From Cupriavidus basilensis OR16 (GTDB lineage Bacteria > Pseudomonadota > Gammaproteobacteria > Burkholderiales > Burkholderiaceae): a stretch of DNA of 64,000 nucleotides. The stretch covers positions 1 to 64,000 of the forward strand of contig NZ_AHJE01000018.1 in the NCBI RefSeq assembly GCF_000243095.1, in the 5' to 3' direction. Both the position numbers and the translations under genes were made by a program. The notes under the pieces are model-generated. The model saw only the letters and a list, made by a program, of their open reading frames with translations. It was not told the origin of the DNA and searched no databases. Of the stretch, positions 19,522 through 28,727 are shown in pieces (positions within the stretch are counted from its first letter, which is position 1; every line of letters begins with the position of its first letter).

Positions 19522-20511
19522 ATGATGGAATGGACTTCGGCAGGACCATCGATACTCGCAGCATTCATGGCATCCATGGTCGAGTTCGTGGAAGCGCTCA
19601 CCATCGTGCTCGCGGTTGGCGCCGTCCGCGGCTGGCGCTCGGCGTTGCTAGGCACAGCAGCCTCGGTGGCCGTGCTGGCGCTATTGGTCATCGCACTAGG
19701 CCCCGCGCTCGCCAGGATTCCGCTACCGGTGGCCCAATTGGTCGTCGGTACCCTGCTGCTGCTGTTCGGTCTGCGCTGGTTACGCAAGGCGGTGCTGCGG
19801 GCGGCAGGGATCTTGCCGTTGCACGACGAAGCGCAGGCGTTCGCTCGGGAAACCGAAGCCTTGCGGAAGCAAGGCGGGCCATCCGGCGGGGCGATCGATG
19901 CGGTGGCGTTCGCGACCGCATTCAAAATCGTGATGCTGGAAGGGATCGAGGTGGTCTTCATCGTCATTGCGATTGGTGCGAGTGGCCGAATGATCCTGCC
20001 CGCGTCGATTGGGGCTGCCCTTGCGCTGCTGTTCATTGTGGCGCTCGGGTTTTGGCTGCATCGGCCGCTGGCCAAGGTTCCGGAAAATGCCCTCAAGTTC
20101 GGCGTTGGTGTCATGCTCGCCGCTTTCGGGACCTTTTGGGTGGGCGAGGGCATCAACGTGTTGTGGCCGGGCGAAGATTGGGCAATCCTGGCGCTTATCG
20201 GCGCCTTCCTCGTAGTTGCGCTGGGCATGGTTCGTCTCTGCGGGCATCTGCGTAACACGTCCCCCGCATTGCCAAATTCAACAGCCGCCGCTCGTAAGCC
20301 CGCTCAAGGCCGTCTCGCGAAGGTGACCGAGGAACTGGTGGGACTCTTCGTGGACGACGGCTGGCTTGCGATCGGCGTGGTCCTCTGGGTGCTGGCCGCG
20401 TGGCGAATCGGGGCAATGCATGCAGTCCTTGCTGAGGCGGAGGGACCGCTGTTCGCGGTGGGACTGACGGCGCTGCTCGCGGCTAGCGCTGTCCGCCGTG
20501 CGCGCGCCTGA
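19522..20511 (+). CDS. FTR1-like / COG4280-type multipass membrane protein
   Basis: The start is one of two adjacent ATGs (19522, 19525) after GGGAGAGG, giving ~330 residues. There are about seven to eight predicted membrane segments. Two Glu-rich membrane motifs, MVEFVEALTIVLAVGAV (~residue 15) and MLEGIEVVFIVIAIG (~138), resemble the REGLE-type E-x-x-E motifs of FTR1 iron permeases and face each other as an internal repeat. This suggests a divalent or ferric cation transporter, but substrate and direction are not known from sequence. It is divergent from a heavy-metal-type response regulator, which agrees with a metal link. Confidence 0.75.
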   Translation: MMEWTSAGPSILAAFMASMVEFVEALTIVLAVGAVRGWRSALLGTAASVAVLALLVIALGPALARIPLPVAQLVVGTLLLLFGLRWLRKAVLRAAGILPLHDEAQAFARETEALRKQGGPSGGAIDAVAFATAFKIVMLEGIEVVFIVIAIGASGRMILPASIGAALALLFIVALGFWLHRPLAKVPENALKFGVGVMLAAFGTFWVGEGINVLWPGEDWAILALIGAFLVVALGMVRLCGHLRNTSPALPNSTAAARKPAQGRLAKVTEELVGLFVDDGWLAIGVVLWVLAAWRIGAMHAVLAEAEGPLFAVGLTALLAASAVRRARA

Positions 20512-20548
20512 GCAGCGGCCGCATGCATCGATGCCCCCCTTGTTCGTA

Positions 20549-21547
20549 CTAGCGCAGCGATGGCGCCATGAAATCCGGTCCGACCGGATCCGTCACATGC
20601 TGTGCGAGCAACGCATCGATATCGGCCTTGTCCTTTGCGCTCAACATCCATCCGAATGCATCGTTGATGCCGCGTAACTGGTCCGGGCGACGCGCGCCCC
20701 ACAGCGCAATCGTCGGTCCCTGGTCGAGAATCCAGCGGATCGCCAACGCCAGCACCGACTTGCCATGGCGCTCTCGAGCAAGAACTGCGAGCGCATCGAC
20801 TGCCGCCAAGTACTGCGCGAAACGCGGTTGCTGGAATTTCGGGTCCAAATTGCGCAGGTCATCGCCGTCAAACGTAGTGGACTCGCTTATCCGCCCGGAC
20901 AGCAGGCCGCGGCAAAGCGCACCGTAAGCCAGCACGGCAAGTCCATGCTCCCGCGCATACGGCAGTACGTCAGCTTCGATGGCGCGCTCGAACAGGTTGT
21001 ACGGGGGCTGGACTGCCGCGAGCTTCGCGGCCGCCGAAAACGCGTTCATCTGCTGCGGAGAATAGTTGCTGACACCGATGGCAAGTATCTTGCCTTCGGC
21101 CCGAAGCTTTTCCAGTTCGGCCGCGGTTTCCGCGAATGGCACCAGCGCGTCCGGCCAGTGCACCTGATACAGGTCAATGTAATCGGTGCGCAACCGGCGA
21201 AGTGAATCCTCTATTTCCTGTCGGATGCGCGCCGGTGTCGAGTTGCGCCGCACGCCGCCATCGCCCCATTCAAGCGCAACCTTGGTAGCGATCACCGCAC
21301 GCTCGCGCATGCCAGTCAGTGCCTTACCGACCACCTCCTCTGAATGACCGAAGCCATACACCGGTGCGGTGTCGATCAAATTGATGCCCTGATCGAGTGC
21401 GCTACGGATCGTCGCCACGGACGCATTGTCGTCAGTTCCGCCCCACATCCAGCCACCTATCGCCCAAGTGCCCAGCCCAATGCGCGATACCGGGATAGGA
21501 ATGCCTTCAATACGTGTCGTCTCGACATTCATGTTCAATAACTCCAA
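20549..21547 (-). CDS. Aldo/keto reductase
   Basis: The ~328-residue protein (from MNVETTR at 21532; an upstream ATG is at 21547) has the AKR signatures: GINLIDTAPVYGFGHSEEVV with catalytic Asp and Tyr, VIATKV with Lys, the DYIDLYQVHWPDA segment with His, AIGVSNYSPQQM, and a C-terminal cofactor segment ALWGARRPDQL. It is an NAD(P)H-dependent reductase of unknown substrate, similar to general stress protein 69-type enzymes. The start sits against a truncated LysR gene on the opposite strand. Confidence 0.9.
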   Translation of the reverse strand: MELLNMNVETTRIEGIPIPVSRIGLGTWAIGGWMWGGTDDNASVATIRSALDQGINLIDTAPVYGFGHSEEVVGKALTGMRERAVIATKVALEWGDGGVRRNSTPARIRQEIEDSLRRLRTDYIDLYQVHWPDALVPFAETAAELEKLRAEGKILAIGVSNYSPQQMNAFSAAAKLAAVQPPYNLFERAIEADVLPYAREHGLAVLAYGALCRGLLSGRISESTTFDGDDLRNLDPKFQQPRFAQYLAAVDALAVLARERHGKSVLALAIRWILDQGPTIALWGARRPDQLRGINDAFGWMLSAKDKADIDALLAQHVTDPVGPDFMAPSLR

Positions 21548-22173
21548 TGGGTGCGGTCGGCCGGTTGCGTATCAATGTGCCGCGCGATGCGTCGCGTCTG
21601 CTGATCAGCCCGATCCTGCCGGCTTTCTTTGACGCGTATCCGGACATCCAGCTCGACATCACCGTCGACGATCGGCTGATCGACATCATTGCCGACGGCT
21701 ACGACGCCGGCATCCGCTACGGCGACACGGTCGCAGGTGACATGATCGCAGTGCCTCTGACGCCGCCGCTGCGCTGGGTCGTAGTGGGATCTCCCGCGTA
21801 CCTGGCGCGGCGCGGACGGCCAAGGACGCCAGACGACCTGATGCGCCACTCGTGCATCAGGATGCGTATCGGCGACAACTCGCTGTATCGGTGGGAACTC
21901 GGCAATGGCCAGCAGGCGCTCGAACTCGACGTGCCTGGCTCCATGAGCGCGAACGAATCCGACACGGTCGTCGATGCTGCGCTAAACGGTGTCGGTCTCG
22001 CGTACTGCCTCGAACGCCGCGTCGCCGACGACATCGCGGCCGGTCTGCTCGAAGTGGTGCTGCCGAAATGGTCGGTCGCCGGTCCGCCAATGGCGATGTA
22101 CTATCCGAGCCGGCGGCAGACACTGCCCGGCCTGCGCCAACTGATCGACATGATCCGCTCGGCGAACACGTGA
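21548..22173 (+). pseudogene. LysR-family regulator, effector-binding domain only
   Basis: GRLRINVPRDASRLLISPIL is the usual start of the LysR substrate-binding domain. The domain runs normally through DAGIRYGDTVAGDMIAVPL, VVGSPAYLARRGRPRTPDDL, NGVGLAYCLERRVADDI and the C-terminus. The entire N-terminal HTH and linker helix (~90 residues) is absent, because the sequence before 21548 is the start of the aldo/keto reductase on the other strand. The truncation point coincides with the reductase start, which indicates a recombination junction. LysR genes often sit divergent to such reductases, so this may be what is left of its regulator. Confidence 0.85.
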
Positions 22174-22199
22174 CGGTCAGGGGCGCAGGGCGCACCCGC

Positions 22200-22229
22200 A
22201 AAAAATTGGCCGGCATTGCCGCCGGCCAA
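22200..22229 (-). terminator. Rho-independent terminator of the porin gene
   Basis: On the minus strand a perfect 9-bp stem TTGGCCGGC/GCCGGCCAA with a 6-base loop is followed by six T residues (plus-strand A run at 22200-22205). It lies about 90 bases after the porin stop and fits a strong intrinsic terminator. Confidence 0.85.
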
Positions 22230-22318
22230 ACGCCCTTGCATTCAGTGATCAAGCCAAGGTCGATATGAACTTTTACTGGTGATGCCTGGTAGCTCGCCAG
22301 TACATGCCGCGAGTGCGA

Positions 22319-23413
22319 TCAGAAGCGGTGACGCACGCCGACCATGGCGCCAGTCTGGTTCTGGCCAGGCAGGGTGTTCATCGTGCTCGTCACACCGTAC
22401 GTTGCGCTGCCGTGGTTTTTCACATAGCCGAGCAGCAGGTAGGCATCGGTACGCTGTGAAAAGGCATAGTCGGCGTTCAGTACGAACATCAGCGAATCCT
22501 TGTCGTCAGTGCGGGCATCGGTGTAGTAGGTCCCACCGGTCAGGCTAAAGGCCGGGGTGAACCTATACAGTGCGCCGACCCAGTAGAGGTTGTCGTGACG
22601 CGCAGGGACAATGGCAGTGGTAGCGGCGTTGAGTTCATCGCGCAGCCAGCGGTAGCCGGCGAACACCTTGGCGTCACCGAATGCGTACGACGCGCCAACC
22701 GCGATGCGCTTGGCGGTACCGTCAGCCGCGGCGATACTGCTGCCTTGGTACTGGTCATAGGCGACGCCAGCCGAGAACGGCCCGCTCGCGTACGCCAGGC
22801 CACCGCCAAAGTTTGTGCCGACCTTAAAATGGCCCGGGACTTCGGTGCCATTGGGAATGGTGCTGTCGCGGCCGGTGCTGTAGAAGCCCGTCGCCGTCAG
22901 CCCACCGAACTTTCCGGTGTACTTGATGGCGTTGTCGGCACGACCGTTAAAGCCCAGGGTGTCGACGGAGTTGAGCGAGTAGCTACTACCGACCGCCATC
23001 GGGTCGTAGGCGCCGAACAGGTCGTACAGCGCGTTTTGCTGGCGGCCCAGCGTGACGGCGCCGAAGTCGGCCTGCAGGCCAACATAGGACTGGCGACCGA
23101 ACAGGCGGTTGCCTTGGGCCGAGGTGCCCGTGTCGATATTGAAGCCGCTTTCCAGCACGAAGATGCCTTTCAGGTTGCCCCCAAGGTCCTCCACACCGCG
23201 AATGCCCCAACGCGAACCGGAGAGGCCGCCGGAAGTCACACCGAACAGCGAGCCACCCTGGCCCGGGGCGCTTTGCACGTGACTTTGATAACTAACGCCG
23301 GCGTCAGCGATGCCATAGAGCGTCACGCTGGACGACGACGATTGGGCAAAAGCAGCGCCGGACACGGCGCAAGCTGCGGCAGCGGCTGCCAATGCGAAGA
23401 GAGTCTTTTTCAC
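22319..23413 (-). CDS. Gram-negative porin (Burkholderia-type OmpC-like, 16-strand)
   Basis: The best start is GTG at 23413 (VKKTLFALAAAAAACAVSGA, signal peptide cleaved after AFA), giving a ~364-residue precursor. The mature start SSSVTLYGIADAGVSYQSHV and the segments SRWGIRGVEDLGGNLKGIFV, NRLFGRQSYVGLQADFGAVT, GRQQNALYD and C-terminal GVRHRF with terminal Phe are diagnostic for trimeric porins of Burkholderiales. It allows diffusion of small hydrophilic solutes across the outer membrane. A strong terminator follows at 22200-22229 and a long A+T-rich region precedes it. The gene is intact and monocistronic. Confidence 0.93.
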   Translation of the reverse strand: MKKTLFALAAAAAACAVSGAAFAQSSSSSVTLYGIADAGVSYQSHVQSAPGQGGSLFGVTSGGLSGSRWGIRGVEDLGGNLKGIFVLESGFNIDTGTSAQGNRLFGRQSYVGLQADFGAVTLGRQQNALYDLFGAYDPMAVGSSYSLNSVDTLGFNGRADNAIKYTGKFGGLTATGFYSTGRDSTIPNGTEVPGHFKVGTNFGGGLAYASGPFSAGVAYDQYQGSSIAAADGTAKRIAVGASYAFGDAKVFAGYRWLRDELNAATTAIVPARHDNLYWVGALYRFTPAFSLTGGTYYTDARTDDKDSLMFVLNADYAFSQRTDAYLLLGYVKNHGSATYGVTSTMNTLPGQNQTGAMVGVRHRF

Positions 23414-23858
23414 TGTCAATCTCTGTTTCTGTATGAGCAAGTAGGTTGTCTTCTGCCGGGGGATGATCATGGCAGGGGAATGAGCCGTACGGCTCAGCAA
23501 TCCCGCCCGGAAAGTTGAAACATTTATGTGACAGCAGCAAGTAAATTATCGGCGGTATATTTATAAGACAAGTTTAAAACAATATATAGATTTATTGAAC
23601 AAACTCACATTGTCGATGTCATGGATCCAGCCATCATCTGGAATGACGTGTATCAAATGACTATGTAAATGGCTTCAGCCCTCTTACATCAGGAACTGCA
23701 CTCCGTTGGCCTCACCCCCAGATCCGGCGCCACGAATCATTCGATGAAAATTACGATCTTGTAATTATCTGGTAATTCATTTGTCAGCATTGACGATACA
23801 TAGTCATGTCAATCATTGATCGGACAACGCTCACCATCACCATATCGGGATAACTCTC
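23414..23858. promoter_or_regulatory. A+T-rich intergenic region upstream of porin and cytochrome c genes
   Basis: No gene is visible. The stretch from 23540 to 23640 is strikingly A+T-rich for this window (for example GGTATATTTATAAGAC and CAATATATAGATTTATTG). It probably holds the divergent promoters of the porin (minus) and the cytochrome c gene (plus), with TAATTATCTGGTAATTCATT near 23761-23780 as a possible operator. Confidence 0.5.
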
Positions 23859-24530
23859 ATGACCAGCCCCTACTCTCCCAACCTGCGGGGCTACCGCTTG
23901 CGTTTTAGTCTAGGGCTCCTATTGCTTATCGCTGTATCGAGCGTCTGTTACGCGCAATCTACAGTCACCGCGGAAAATCCGGCCCTCAGTACGCTAGCGC
24001 CGACCCTTACCACCTGTGTCTCGTGCCATGGCGTGTTAGGCGCCGGCATGGCAACCGGCGCTCCACGGCTCGCGGGAAAGAACCCAGACTATCTTGCGCA
24101 TGCACTATCCATGTTCAAGGCAGGAACTCGTGCGAGCGTTGTCATGCAAAGCGTTGCTCATGACCTTTCCGAGAGCGAGATAAGCAGCCTCGCGGTGTTC
24201 TTCTCAACCCAAAATCCTCCGCACGTCCCGGGAGAACCCCCACCGCCATCGGGCCTAGTGATCGCCGGCAAGCAACTAGCCGAACTGGGAGCGCCTCCCG
24301 ACGTTCCGGCTTGCTTCAGCTGCCATGGGGTCGCTGGAAAGGGCAATGGCGTGCGCTATCCGAGCATTGCCGGCGAGCCGGCTGCGTTTGTCATCAACCG
24401 CCTTCACGAGTTCCAGGCCCGCGCGAAGGCTGGAACACCATCACCGGGGACAATGATGGCCGTTTCGGCAACGCTGAACGAGCGGCAGATTGAAGAGGCT
24501 GCAGCATACCTGTCGGTGATCGAGCCGTGA
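23859..24530 (+). CDS. Dihaem cytochrome c (cytochrome c4-like)
   Basis: The 223-residue protein has an N-terminal signal sequence (hydrophobic segment ~16-32, cleavage near CYAQ) and two class I cytochrome c domains. Haem motifs are CVSCH (~residue 53) and CFSCH (~151). Each is followed by a P-x-LAG or P-x-IAG motif (APRLAGKN, YPSIAGEP) and a distal Met region (VVMQSVAHDLS, TMMAVSATLN). It would act as a periplasmic electron carrier. No oxidase or dehydrogenase gene lies next to it. Confidence 0.9.
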   Translation: MTSPYSPNLRGYRLRFSLGLLLLIAVSSVCYAQSTVTAENPALSTLAPTLTTCVSCHGVLGAGMATGAPRLAGKNPDYLAHALSMFKAGTRASVVMQSVAHDLSESEISSLAVFFSTQNPPHVPGEPPPPSGLVIAGKQLAELGAPPDVPACFSCHGVAGKGNGVRYPSIAGEPAAFVINRLHEFQARAKAGTPSPGTMMAVSATLNERQIEEAAAYLSVIEP

Positions 24531-25130
24531 TAGTCAGCATCACGCGGCCGGTAGAAGCATATCGGACCATCTGGGTGCTGCTTCGTCGCTCACCAATTCA
24601 TATCTGAATTGTCATATCTCCGTTTGACTACAAGGCGCCAGGTCTTAGCAAGCCTTCGGTTGACTGCTTTGACGAAATTCGTAGTGCGCCGCAACAGAGA
24701 TGCTGATTACTAATGTCCTTTTCGCCCCTCCCCCTTCTAACTCTCTCGGAGGCCAATTCTACTCGCGATTTGGCAGTGGAGAACGTACCAGAATCGCCAG
24801 GAGTACGCCTCACGTGACACCCACGAGCTACGCCACGGCAATCAGCTCTTCCGAGCTCGTAGACAGAAAATGAGCCCAGGCCGCAGGGCTACTTCCTGCG
24901 CTTCAGCTTACTGCGCCATCAACGCACGCGCGGCAATGACGCACGAAACGCTCAACATCCGGCGCATAGTCAGCGCAGACCCGTGTGGGCACTAGAGAGA
25001 GAGGACTGAGCGGCCCTGGGGAACATCGATCGTCCTCCAGAGCATTTCGATTCGAGGCAAATTCTAGAATCTGGCGGAATGCAAGAACAGCATTTGCCGC
25101 CTTTTTCAATCAATAGAGTTTTTATGCTTT
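24531..25130. other. Non-coding stretch with diverged repeat copy B
   Basis: No coding sequence is recognisable; the longest frames lack motifs and good starts. The region holds the second copy of the repeat at 621-746 (24721-24833) and an A+T-rich stretch just before the LysR fragment at 25131. Confidence 0.5.
24721..24833 (+). repeat. Diverged direct repeat, copy B
   Basis: It aligns in the same orientation with 621-746. It shares CTCCCCCTTCTA, CTCGGAGG, GGAGAACGTA, CAGAATCGCCA and GAGTACGCCTCAC, and lacks about 8 bases after GGAGAACGTA. Its nature is unknown. Confidence 0.65.
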
Positions 25131-25265
25131 ATGGACACCGGCTTCCCGCAGAGCTTCGTCGCCGTGGCTGAGCACGGTTCCTTCGCGAAAGCCGCGCATC
25201 GCCTGGGCCTCACTGCAGCCGCAATTGCGGCACGTGTCCAGGCGCCGGAGGATTCGCTGTTTGGG
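25131..25265 (+). pseudogene. LysR-family regulator, HTH fragment only
   Basis: The frame reads FPQSFVAVAEHGSFAKAAHR, then LGLTAAAIAARVQAPEDSLF, a LysR N-terminal helix-turn-helix. Similarity ends abruptly at about 25265, where the tail of the MocR-type gene on the opposite strand begins. About 220 residues of the regulator are absent. Confidence 0.75.
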
Positions 25266-25295
25266 CTTCCTCAGCTCCCAGCGAGGTCTGTCGTC

Positions 25296-26622
25296 CTAAT
25301 CGCGCTCATCTATAACGACTGCGGATTGAGTCTTTGCCAACGTGCCGAGACACTCAATTGCTGCCTCAAGTTCGTTCGTCCAGCGATAACCGGCGTTCAC
25401 CCGCAGGCAATCGTCATACGCACCGCCCTGACCGAACAAATGCCCGGGGGCGAAGCCGATCCCTTCTGCTCGCGCCAACTTGAACAGGGGGCGTGTGCTG
25501 ACGGTGCCACCATCGATCCCGGGTAGCCTGGCCCAAAGAACAAACTGCGACCTGTTGCAGTTCAGCCGTCGCCATGCTGGTCGTGTATTTCAACGCCTTC
25601 ACCCGCTCGGCGAAACGTCCCGCTGCAATCCAGCCCAGACGTAACCCGGGACAAAGACTTTTGGAGAAGCCCCCGCAAAGAAGGACGTTGCCCTCGGTGT
25701 CGAAAGCCCGTACCGGGCGTGGCCGCACTTCGCCAAAGCATACGTCCCCAAAGATGTCATCTTCGATTAACGGGATGTGCCGCTCCCTTAGCAATCTGAC
25801 GAGAGCCGCCTTGGCGGGATCGAGCGCGACACTGCCAACCGGATTGTTGGCATTGGCGATCGTGACGACCGCTTTGACATGCCTCAGATCGAGCGCATCT
25901 TGCAGCACGTCGAGGTCCATACCCGTATCGGGCAAGCAGGGGACCGGCAGCGCCGTCAACTCGAGAGCGCGTAACATCTGCAACAATGCAAAATACGTCG
26001 GCGACTCGACGGCTACCACGTCGCCGGGACGGGTGACGGCCCGGAGCGCCAGGTTCAGCGCTTCGACGCATCCATTGGTCACCACCAGTTCAGCCGGGTC
26101 GAGGTCGCAGGGATACTGCAGCGCCTGGCGAACGATCTCACGCAGCAGCTCCGGGTGACCCGTTCCGCGGACGTGGGCACCGACAAGGTTCCGATGCTGA
26201 TACGCGAGACGGCGCAAAAGGACGCTTAATCGGTCGACCGGATACAGAGAGGGTTCGCCGGCTGCCAGATCCAGACGCACCGCGGATGGTGCGCCGACCA
26301 TTGCAAGATGATCCCGCGCCTGAGCGTCCAGTTCCGGCAGGGGATCGGCCCAACTGCTCGTGCCAGCCCCGCTTGCCCGCTCTGCCCGCCTGGCCACGAA
26401 ATACCCTGAGCGCGGGCGCGCCTGGATATGCCCCTGCGTCTCCAGCCACCGCAACGCCTGCAACGCGGTCGTCACACTGACGCCATGTTGCATCGCCAGT
26501 GCACGTACAGATGGGAGGCGGCTGCCCTCCTCGAGTCCGGCCTGCACGATACCGTCCCACAACCACCTCGCTAGCTGCCTGTATCGCCGCACCACAGGCT
26601 CGGTTGTCTGCATGTTCTTCAT
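25296..26622 (-). pseudogene. MocR-type (GntR/aminotransferase fusion) regulator with C-terminal deletion
   Basis: It starts at [20 protein letters not shown] with a GntR-type winged helix ([40 protein letters not shown]) and a fold-type I aminotransferase domain: TNGCVEALNLALR, NANNPVGS, IPLIEDDIFGD, and PLP lysine in LCGGFSKSLCPGLRLGW. After ATAELQQVA the frame is lost. The family's last segment (ARAEGIGFAPGHLFGQGGAY, then GYRWTNELEAAIECLGTLAK) is in another frame ending at 25296. About 60 residues between them are missing. It is divergent from ltaE and probably once regulated it; ligand sensing is likely lost. Confidence 0.85.
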
Positions 26623-26720
26623 CCCAACGAGCAAATCTGTTATGTAACAGAATCGGCGCCGCTGTGTATAGGCTAACAGCGAGCGGAATGGCACCATGGC
26701 TGCTATTTAAGCGAGATGCC

Positions 26721-27773
26721 ATGAATACCGCAGTTCGATACGACTTTCGTAGCGATACCGTCACCCGGCCAGGGCCGGCGATGCGCGCCGCAATGTCCGC
26801 CGCCGAGGTGGGCGACGACGTCTTCGGCGACGACCCGACTGTAAGGAAACTGGAAGCAAGGATGGCCAACATGCTCGGGAAGGAGACTGCACTGTTCGTG
26901 CCGTCGGGAACCCAGTCGAACCTCATCGCGCTCATGGCGCACTGCGAGCGCGGTGATGAGTTCATCGTCGGCCAAACGGCGCACTGCTATCGCTGGGAGG
27001 CGGGAGGCGCGGCGGTGCTGGGCAGCATCCACCCCCAACCGCTGACCAACCAAGCCGACGGTACGCTACTACTGGCGGACATCGAAGCGGCGATCAAGCC
27101 GGACGATCCGCATTTCGCACGCACGCGCCTGCTCGCACTGGAGAACACGACCGGCGGCAAGGTCCTTCCGTCGTCCTACGTCGATGCGGCGACCGCAGTG
27201 GCCCGCCGGCACGGGCTTGCCTGTCACCTGGACGGCGCCCGCCTGTTCAATGCGGCCGTGGCACTCGGTGTTGCGGTCGACACGCTGGCCCGACCGTTCG
27301 ACACCGTCTCTGTGTGCTTGTCCAAGGGACTTGGGGCGCCCGTCGGTTCGGTATTCGTCGGCTCCGCAGCGATCATTGCCAAGGGACGGCGCCTGCGCAA
27401 GATGCTCGGTGGAGGACTACGGCAGGTGGGGATTCTCGCTGCGGCCGGGCTGTACGCGCTAGAACACAATGTCGAGCGACTCGCGGACGACCATGCCAAC
27501 GCGCGCGCACTCGCGCGGGGTCTCTCGGCGCTGCCGGGCCTGACTGTTTCCATGCCCGACACGAACATCGTTTTCGTGAATGTCGCTGCGGAGTATGCGT
27601 CGGCCTTCGCCGAGCACCTCGCGGGACAGGGCATCGGCGTCACGTCTGCGTATGGCGCAACCCAGCAGCGCTGGGTCACGCACCTCGACGTCGGCAAGGC
27701 GGCGGTGGAAACCGCACTCGCTGCCGCCAGCGAATTTTTTGCAGCCAACGCGACTGGCACCTCGGCCAGGTGA
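26721..27773 (+). CDS. ltaE: Low-specificity L-threonine aldolase
   Basis: The ~350-residue PLP enzyme starts [20 protein letters not shown] at 26721. Family motifs are the RSDTVTRP start, [44 protein letters not shown] with the PLP-pyridine Asp, and the PLP lysine in [15 protein letters not shown]. It cleaves L-threonine or L-allo-threonine to glycine and acetaldehyde. It is divergent from the truncated MocR-type regulator; the intervening ~100 bp should hold both promoters. No lesion is visible. Confidence 0.92.
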   Translation: MNTAVRYDFRSDTVTRPGPAMRAAMSAAEVGDDVFGDDPTVRKLEARMANMLGKETALFVPSGTQSNLIALMAHCERGDEFIVGQTAHCYRWEAGGAAVLGSIHPQPLTNQADGTLLLADIEAAIKPDDPHFARTRLLALENTTGGKVLPSSYVDAATAVARRHGLACHLDGARLFNAAVALGVAVDTLARPFDTVSVCLSKGLGAPVGSVFVGSAAIIAKGRRLRKMLGGGLRQVGILAAAGLYALEHNVERLADDHANARALARGLSALPGLTVSMPDTNIVFVNVAAEYASAFAEHLAGQGIGVTSAYGATQQRWVTHLDVGKAAVETALAAASEFFAANATGTSAR

Positions 27774-27871
27774 GGGCCGGTCATCTCGCATGTGCCGACC
27801 ATTTCCATCGCTGGTGTGATAACTGACGATAGATTCTTCAAACATCCAGTATTAACCATAGCTATCGAACA

Positions 27872-28645
27872 ATGAAGGCTGAGAACTTTACATTGCGACA
27901 CTACTTTGACCGGATAGGTTTTGAACAACCTGCCGAAGTGGACATCGCAACAATCACTGGGATGATGAGGCGTCAGCTATTCACCGTTCCGTTCGAAAAT
28001 CTGGACGTGCAGGCAAAAAAATGTATTTCCCTGGTTCCCGAACAAATCGTTGAGAAGATTCTCCATCGTAAACGAGGCGGGTACTGTTACGAGGTGAACG
28101 GAATCTTCGCGATGGCCCTGCAAGAGCTTGGGATTACCTATCAGTTCGTTGCTGCCAGACCGATGTTTTACCCGGTTAAAAGACCGAAAACGCACATGGC
28201 ACTCGTGCTGACCTTGAACGACGAGCAGTGGCTGTGTGATCTGGGTTTTGGCAGTTATGGGATCAGGGCTCCGATACGACTGGATGTGCTCGACACTGAG
28301 ATCAAACAGGATTTCGATACATTTATACTGACCATTTTAAATGATCGAGAGTATCTACTGAAGGCGCTGGTAGACGGAAAATGGGAAAATCAATATGCGT
28401 TCGACCTGTCTGCGCAGGAGTGGATCGATTTTGCGCCCGCCAATTACCTAAATTCCACGCATCCGGATGCGATATTTGTACAAAAGTTGCTGGTCATTCA
28501 ACACAACCAGGCTGGTCGCAAGTTGCTGTTCGGCAATACGCTGAAGATCGTTACGCACGGGAAGACTGAGCAACAACTCGTCGACTCCGAAGACATTCAG
28601 CGTCTGTTGTCTTTCGAGTTTGATCTCACTGTACCGAAATGTTGA
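27872..28645 (+). CDS. nat: Arylamine N-acetyltransferase
   Basis: The 257-residue protein has the complete NAT catalytic triad: Cys in KRGGYCYEVNG (~residue 73), His in KTHMALVLTL (~110) and Asp in WLCDLGFGSYG (~125), plus the family start MRRQLFTVPFENLDV. It transfers acetyl groups from acetyl-CoA to arylamines and hydrazines. The coding region is visibly richer in A+T than its neighbours, suggesting recent acquisition. It stands alone between ltaE and an amidase gene, both on the same strand. Confidence 0.92.
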   Translation: MKAENFTLRHYFDRIGFEQPAEVDIATITGMMRRQLFTVPFENLDVQAKKCISLVPEQIVEKILHRKRGGYCYEVNGIFAMALQELGITYQFVAARPMFYPVKRPKTHMALVLTLNDEQWLCDLGFGSYGIRAPIRLDVLDTEIKQDFDTFILTILNDREYLLKALVDGKWENQYAFDLSAQEWIDFAPANYLNSTHPDAIFVQKLLVIQHNQAGRKLLFGNTLKIVTHGKTEQQLVDSEDIQRLLSFEFDLTVPKC

Positions 28646-28727
28646 TTCACTATTTTGGGCTCGTCTATATCCACCCCTGTTGGGCCCTTGGCCTCACCAG
28701 ACGAGCCTCCTTCATTCCCTGACAATC

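Noticed and set aside
19356-20258. 300-codon minus-strand frame
   Set aside because: Ser/Thr/Ala-rich antisense shadow of the FTR1-like membrane protein gene.
24903-25109. 68-codon minus-strand frame
   Set aside because: No homology recognised, no ribosome-binding site, and it lies in a decayed intergenic region.
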